From assembly GCA_016946835.1 (NCBI GenBank), contig JACVTC010000002.1, positions 2,052,001-2,116,000 of the forward strand: DNA of 64,000 nt. Reading direction: 5' to 3'. The notes below the pieces were generated by a model. It was not told the origin of the DNA and searched no databases. It saw only the letters and a program-made list of their open reading frames with translations. The stretch's first letter is position 1; every line of letters begins with the position of its first letter. Shown here in pieces: positions 58,439 through 64,000 of this stretch. Source of the DNA: Neocallimastix lanati (nom. inval.) (lineage: Eukaryota > Neocallimastigomycota > Neocallimastigomycetes > Neocallimastigales > Neocallimastigaceae). The translations under genes and the position numbers were made by a program.

Positions 58439-59760
58439 ATGACATTCGTAATTCTAATATTTGAAGCATTAATACAATATATAAAATTAAATAACTTAAA
58501 ATTTAATACAGAGAAAGTACTCTCTATCTTTTTATATTCTCTAGAAAATAAAGTTTCACTGGATATTATAAAATATTTGAAACTAAATATGGAATAAAAA
58601 AAAAAAAAATTTAGAATATTTATTAAGTTATAATAACTTTCATAATTTCAAATTAGTTTTCAATTTACGACGATATAATAAATAATTATATTTTGCAATT
58701 AATATATTTATCAAGATATACTTGTGTCCAAACCAGTCATGAAAAACTACAAAATATGATCAATAAGGAACAAGAGAATATAATACGATCGGATGCCATT
58801 TAATTCCACAGCTCTTAAAGCTAATAATTATTCTATACTTAAATTTTTTTTAAATAATGTAACAACTTCAAATATTCAAAGTATCAATAAAAAATATAGA
58901 TTATTACAGAATATCACTAAAAATAATCAGACCTTAATATTAAGCATATTAATTTAAACCTATAGATATTATGAATGATAAAATATATATATCAACATTA
59001 TTAATATCTATGAAGTATGGAAATGTTGATATAGTCAAGCTTCTCATTGAAAATGAAGTAGATATTAATTACACCAATAAAAATAGATTCATTCCTCTAA
59101 TGTATGCCATATTTAAGGGATAAAAAGTTATATCTCAATATCTTCTTGATGTGGATCCCAATGTAAATTTAGAAAATAATCATGGTAATGTTTTATTAAA
59201 TATTGCATTAAAGAATGGTTATCTTGAAATTATTGAAGATTTATTAAAGCATGGTGCAGATATCAATTATGTCAATTAAAATAATGACACATCATTAATC
59301 ATTGCTATCAAGAAAAAATATAATGAGACAGCCAAATATTTAATTAATAATGGAGGTGATGTAAATATTAGATACGCCTTTAATTATTGCCTTAAAAAAA
59401 GGAAAACCCAGACATGGTATAATATTTAATTAAACATGGAACTAATATTAACAATAAAGATATATACTGTAATACCTCTCATTATATCTAGCGCATGGTT
59501 GATGTCAAATTGATATTATATCTGTTCTTATTAATAATAATACCAACATAAATGAAAAAAAAATAATAATTTGGGTTTAACCATATTAAGGAAAATATTG
59601 AAAGATGGTTTTCTTTTCAGTGTTAAAATTTAGTTGAAAAGGGAGCCAATATCAATGATACTGATGGTCGTAGTAACTCTGTTTTAAATACTGCTTTTTA
59701 AAAATCCATTTTACAAAAATGGAATTATTTCATTTTCATATTTAAAGGCACATGAATAGG
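58439..59760 (+). pseudogene. Ankyrin-repeat paralogue, dead
   Basis: Third member of the cluster. ATG 58439 starts MTFVILIFEALIQYIKLNNL, stopped after about 50 codons. Past further stops and frameshifts, ankyrin units reappear: MKYGNVDIVKLLIENEVDIN, NRFIPLMYAIFKG then TAA, GNVLLNIALKNGYLEIIEDL, LLKHGADIN and AKYLINNGGDVN. The 3' part (59380-59750) is scrambled by small indels. At least eight disabling changes are visible. The layout matches the intact neighbours. Confidence 0.85.
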
Positions 59761-60285
59761 TGCAAATATAAATATTTATGTTAATTTTAATTCTTAATTT
59801 ATATTTGAATTTATAAAATATATATATATATATAGAATTTAAAAGTTCTAATATATTCTATTCATAGATATAGATATCATAAATAAAATTATTTTTTAAA
59901 GGAATCGAATCCAATATATATACAATAAATCAAATTTTATATTCATAAATACAGAAATTTTTATATGATTTTTTATTTTTAAAGTGACATTATTTTTTCC
60001 TCCAATATTTTTTAAGTCTGCATAAAAATTCTATAAAATGAATTTAGCCAATAAATGAATAATATATTTATTACTCATATTTTATTTTTTAATAAATTTT
60101 ATAAATTAAAATTTTATAAAATTAAATAATAAAAAGAATAAATAAATAAAATAAAATAAAAGATTAAAAATAATCTAACAGAGACATAATATCAATTTGA
60201 TAACATAATCTGAAAAAATTATTGTACTACCAAAGATACTTAGTAATTTATAAAGCAAAAAAAAATAATAATAATAATACAAATA

Positions 60286-60316
<31 letters not shown>

Positions 60317-60946
60317 ACAATATGTATGTTTATAATATATGCATGAATAGAACGCAAACAGCATAATGCACAATATATATATGTTAATAAAATAGTTTGG
60401 TATTTTTTTCTCTCAAACTTTGAAAATTATTATCAATAGATTCAATTCCTGTTAATATATACCATTTAAAATACATATATATTTATTTGTTTTTCTTTTT
60501 TTTTTTTGAAATATATTATTTAGAGATATATATGTCATTATTTAAATATTTAAAATATAAATATATATCAATATAAATATGTAATAATATTTTCTTAACT
60601 ACTTAAATATTAAACAATGGTTTAATATGTGTGATTAAATAATAAATAATTAATAAATTAGTAATGAATTACAAATAATAAATAAGAAATAAGAAATAAG
60701 AAAAAAAAAAAAATATATATATATATATATATAAGAACAGTTTAAAATAAAAAAGAAAAGATTATAAAAAAAAAATTAAAAAAAAAAAAAAATATTATTT
60801 ATTAGATTAAGAATAAACTTTATTTCTTAATATTTACTAAAAAAATAATAATATATAAGAAAAAAAAAAATTCATGAAATTTTTTTATATTAATATTAAA
60901 AAACTATATTATGAGTTTTGAAGATGAAAGAGACTCTTACTTTTTT
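59761..60946. other. Intergenic, A+T-rich
   Basis: AT dinucleotide stretches at 59817-59834, 60288-60312 and 60713-60733 and A tracts. No gene found. Confidence 0.6.
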
Positions 60947-61092
60947 ATTCATCAATAATAATTCCTTGTGAAATAATCTGATCATTCAAAATCTGCATCA
61001 GAATGTCTCTTTGTCATCGACGTAGAAGCTTCCAACAACGATATAAATTGACCATAACACAAAAAATCGTTAATTACAATTGACATAGCATT
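60947..61092. repeat. Dispersed repeat family, copy 3
   Basis: More diverged and shorter than copies 1 and 2. Shares TTATTCATCAA, AATCTGCATCAGAAT, TATAAATTGACCATA and TTAATTACAATTGACATA. Confidence 0.6.
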
Positions 61093-61095
61093 AGT

Positions 61096-61637
61096 AAGAT
61101 TATATTAAATATTAGATATTAATAAATAATTTATAATAAATTATATATATAAATAGATAAATAAAAAAATAATAAATAAATTAATAAATTATACTATAAA
61201 TGAACAAATAATAATTAATTAATTAAATAACAAATAATAAATTAATAAAATCAATAAAATTTTATTATAAATAATAACAAATTAATAAATTATAAATAAT
61301 AAATATATTTAAAACTCAAAATTTTAAATTTTAAATTTTAACTTTTTTTTTTTTTTTTTTTTATTTGCCTTAAATTTAATTAAATATTTACAAAAGTTTT
61401 ATTATCACTTCTTTGTTATGAAAAAAATTAAAGTAATAATAAATTCATACAAAATTTTTTATTCATAATTTTTTTTTCAAATATTTTGTTTTAAATTATA
61501 ATTAAATAATATTTTAAGATAGGTTGAATTCATATTTATATGAATATAAATAACTATTTAATATAATTAATAAAAAAAAATTTATATGTAGATATATATA
61601 AAAATTTATATATATCTACATATATGAAATTCATCAT
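61096..61637. other. Intergenic, 3' of the ACC-synthase-like gene
   Basis: A+T-rich. Contains the 42-bp palindrome at 61583-61624 only 13 bp beyond the stop codon of the minus-strand gene, plus a T tract at 61343-61362. Confidence 0.6.
61583..61624. repeat. 42-bp palindrome (20-bp arms)
   Basis: TATATGTAGATATATATAAA (61583-61602) and its exact reverse complement (61605-61624) are separated by two A. It lies in the 3' flank of the gene at 61638-63233, so an RNA hairpin would form just after the stop codon. Confidence 0.92.
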
Positions 61638-63233
61638 TTAGTTTTTAACAGATTTTAAAACTTTATATAATCTATCTAAAGATAAATCTAGTTCATCTTG
61701 TTCAACAGCAAAGCATACTCTAAACCAATTTCTTTCTTCTTTAGTGTCTTTACTAAAGAAGGCTTGACTTGGAGAAATATATAATCCTCCTTCTAATAAT
61801 TTCATCCATAAATCATATTCATTTAATCCTGCTTGATGAAGATCAATATAGATAAAGAATCCTGAATCTCCTTTAACATATGGAATACCATGTGCATTTA
61901 ATGAATTAGTTAAATGATTGTAACTTTTGAATAATTTTCGATTGTTATTTAAAATGAATTCATCCGTCCATTTTTCATCTGATAAAATATTAACAAGAAT
62001 ATTATCAATATTAGTTGGAATACAAGTTAAGAAACAAATCTTTTGTATAGCTGCCATAACGGTTTTAGAATATGAAATTGTAACTCCAATTCTTAATCCA
62101 TTCAAACAGAAATCTTTAGAAAATCCCCATAATCCATGAGTATTTTCCGGATCTGGAAGATCTAATGAAAATATTGATGTGAATTTACTACATCGACCAT
62201 CAATATCACTTTCAATTCTTTTATTATCTTTAAAGCCTTTACATCGATCACAGTGGCATTCATAATCTTCAATAGTTTTACCTTCTTCAATATTTTCTGT
62301 AACTATATCATTCCATGTTGAAAGTCCATAAATTTCATCACAAATGACGAAAAGTCCATGAGACTTAGCAAAGTTACAGAAAAGAAGAAGTTGTTCAGCA
62401 CTGTAACATCGTCCAAATGGATTGTTTGGATTAGCAATGATAATACCTTTAACTGGTCTACTTGAATTTCTTAAAGCTTCTTCTAAAGCTTCTTCACTAA
62501 CCTTCAAACAATCATCTTTTTCATGTTGAACTGGAACAGGATATACTCTTGCTCCATATTTAATATCGGCTTCAAATCCTCCATAGAATGGTTCTGGAAC
62601 TAAAAACGCATCTCCTGCATCAAATAAAACTTCTCCACATAAATTAAGAAGTGGTCCACATCCATTTCCAACACAAATATTTTCTTTACTTAATAAAACT
62701 TTTGGATTAAAATGACGATTTAATAATTTAGCAATTTCTTCACGTAATCTATCAGAACCTGGATTTGGACCATAAAGTAATTGTTCAGGAGTAACTGTTG
62801 AAATCTTTGGATCATTGATTTTACTTAACATTTCAACATTATTTAATTTATTTTCAGCTGTTCCAAGATTAATAATACCGTTTGGATTTGTTTCTGGATG
62901 ATATTTATTATTACGAACAATAATAATACCTTTACTTAAAAGGAATTCTTCATTTTGAATTTCTAAAGCTCTCTTGGATAACTTTGGAGCAATCTTTTGA
63001 GTTGTTCTAACAGATTCATTTTCTTTTTTATTATTTTTTTCGATAGATGGAACTTTTACTGTCTTATTTTCTTCTGGTAACTTTTCAATCTTTATCGTTT
63101 TATCAATTTTTTCCTTTTTAGTTCTTGGTAAAATATCATCATGAATATCTACAAAATTATCATTAATAATTAAATGCTTTCTCTTATTATTATTATAAGA
63201 GATTGAAATTGATTTTAAGGCAGTGACAGTCAT
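61638..63233 (-). CDS. ACC-synthase-like PLP-dependent aminotransferase (class I/II), 531 aa
   Basis: Single exon from ATG 63233. Residues 1-95 are a basic, low-complexity extension without a clear targeting signal. The rest is a fold-type I PLP enzyme close to the 1-aminocyclopropane-1-carboxylate synthase-like (ACCS) group: INLGTAENKLN (the G-x-AEN block), YGPNPGSDRLREEIAKLLNR, NPNNPFG (268-274), DEIYG (Asp299, Tyr302) and WGFSKDFCLNGLRIG with the PLP lysine at residue 373. The real reaction may be ACC synthesis, a beta-elimination or transamination; fungal and animal homologues often lack ACC synthase activity. Between DEIYG and the PLP lysine lies an unusual insert with CHCDRC (326-331) and a further Cys near 346, resembling a small metal site. 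Codon bias suggests solid expression. A palindrome follows the stop. Confidence 0.9.
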   Translation of the reverse strand: MTVTALKSISISYNNNKRKHLIINDNFVDIHDDILPRTKKEKIDKTIKIEKLPEENKTVKVPSIEKNNKKENESVRTTQKIAPKLSKRALEIQNEEFLLSKGIIIVRNNKYHPETNPNGIINLGTAENKLNNVEMLSKINDPKISTVTPEQLLYGPNPGSDRLREEIAKLLNRHFNPKVLLSKENICVGNGCGPLLNLCGEVLFDAGDAFLVPEPFYGGFEADIKYGARVYPVPVQHEKDDCLKVSEEALEEALRNSSRPVKGIIIANPNNPFGRCYSAEQLLLFCNFAKSHGLFVICDEIYGLSTWNDIVTENIEEGKTIEDYECHCDRCKGFKDNKRIESDIDGRCSKFTSIFSLDLPDPENTHGLWGFSKDFCLNGLRIGVTISYSKTVMAAIQKICFLTCIPTNIDNILVNILSDEKWTDEFILNNNRKLFKSYNHLTNSLNAHGIPYVKGDSGFFIYIDLHQAGLNEYDLWMKLLEGGLYISPSQAFFSKDTKEERNWFRVCFAVEQDELDLSLDRLYKVLKSVKN

Positions 63234-64000
63234 TTTGTTTCAAATTTTCGTTTTAAAAAAAAAAAAAACTTTTTGCAAAAAAATAAAATATATTCAAATA
63301 TTAATTTTTTAAAATACTATAAAATATAAATTTTTTTGTTTATTAAAATAATTTTTTTTAATTGTTAATTTAATACTTTATTTCACTTATTAGTGAATGC
63401 AACATCTAATCTTTTAATTTACTCTTATTCTTTAATTAAAATATATAAAAATTTAACTATTCTTATTATAATATTCATTAAATTAATTTAAGCAATAATA
63501 ATAATTATAAACAACGAAAAAAAAAATTTCATTTAGAATTTTTTATCCTTTATATATTAATTTCAAAATTTAAAATTTTAAATAAAAAAAAGTTTAAAAT
63601 AATAAATATTAATATTATTGTTATTTTTATCATAGATCAATAATTAATTAACAGATTAATTAATTTATAGTTTGGTTAATAACATGCTTTAATTTTATAA
63701 ACTAATAATTTTTTTATTTATTATTATTTTATTTTATCTTGTTACTTCAGAATATTTTATTTTATGATTTAATTATTTATTTATGATTTAATTATTTATG
63801 ATTTAAAATTTATGATTAAATTTTTTTTTCTAAATATTTATCATTTATACTTTAAAACTTTATATTTAACATTTATTAGTTATTACTTTTAAATTATTGT
63901 TTATTATTATTATCTTTGTTAATTAAAATATTATAACATAAAACATAATATTAGATGGATGGTAATATATGATAATATTTAATTAAAATTATTTTATATC
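63234..64000. other. Intergenic, upstream of the ACC-synthase-like gene
   Basis: A+T-rich DNA to the window edge. It must hold the promoter, but no distinct motif is visible and no other gene begins. Confidence 0.6.

Overview
This window is nuclear DNA from a eukaryote that is very probably an anaerobic gut fungus (Neocallimastigomycota). The grounds are: extreme A+T richness with long homopolymers and ATT, TTTTA and AATAAAT microsatellites; genes split by short GT-AG introns; a decayed gene with modules resembling fungal dockerins; a ciliary/flagellar gene (CFAP96-like) expected in a zoospore-forming organism; and an ankyrin-repeat paralogue cluster. The species is inferred and was not searched.

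Layout. 1-9,600: the start of a minus-strand gene cut by the window edge, two unrecognised ORFs, a leucine-rich-repeat relic, a dockerin-like pseudogene, and a ten-exon gene for an IQGAP-like calponin-homology protein with a C-terminal membrane anchor. 9,604-11,969: a nine-exon RRP1 (Nop52 family) ribosome-biogenesis gene on the minus strand. 12,000-22,400: repeats and relics, including a decayed coiled-coil RING gene and a MULE-like transposase relic. 22,407-40,099: a three-level nest of LTR retrotransposons. 41,900-48,520: CFAP96-like, RBMX2/Ist3-like and V-ATPase c'' genes. 50,397-50,783: a small gene with strong codon bias. 53,109-59,760: two intact ankyrin genes and one dead paralogue. 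61,638-63,233: an ACC-synthase-like PLP enzyme.

The retrotransposon nest is the most informative part. An old, decayed Ty1/Copia element on the minus strand (target duplication ATAAA) was entered by a Ty3/Gypsy element A (duplication ATTAA), which was entered by a second Gypsy element B (duplication CCATG). All termini and duplications can be read, and LTR divergence by eye falls in the same order. B keeps a full-length open gag-pol with a chromodomain. A keeps one open frame although reverse transcriptase, RNase H and half of integrase are deleted in frame. Neither Gypsy element shows an obvious tRNA primer site. Instead, the bases directly after each 5' LTR are complementary to a stretch of the same LTR just downstream of a TATA box, the arrangement of Tf1-type self-priming. 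The Copia element instead has a primer site matching the anticodon arm of tRNA-Lys(CUU).

Exon structures were built by hand from splice signals, reading phase and protein-family similarity. No alignment, database search or RNA evidence was available.
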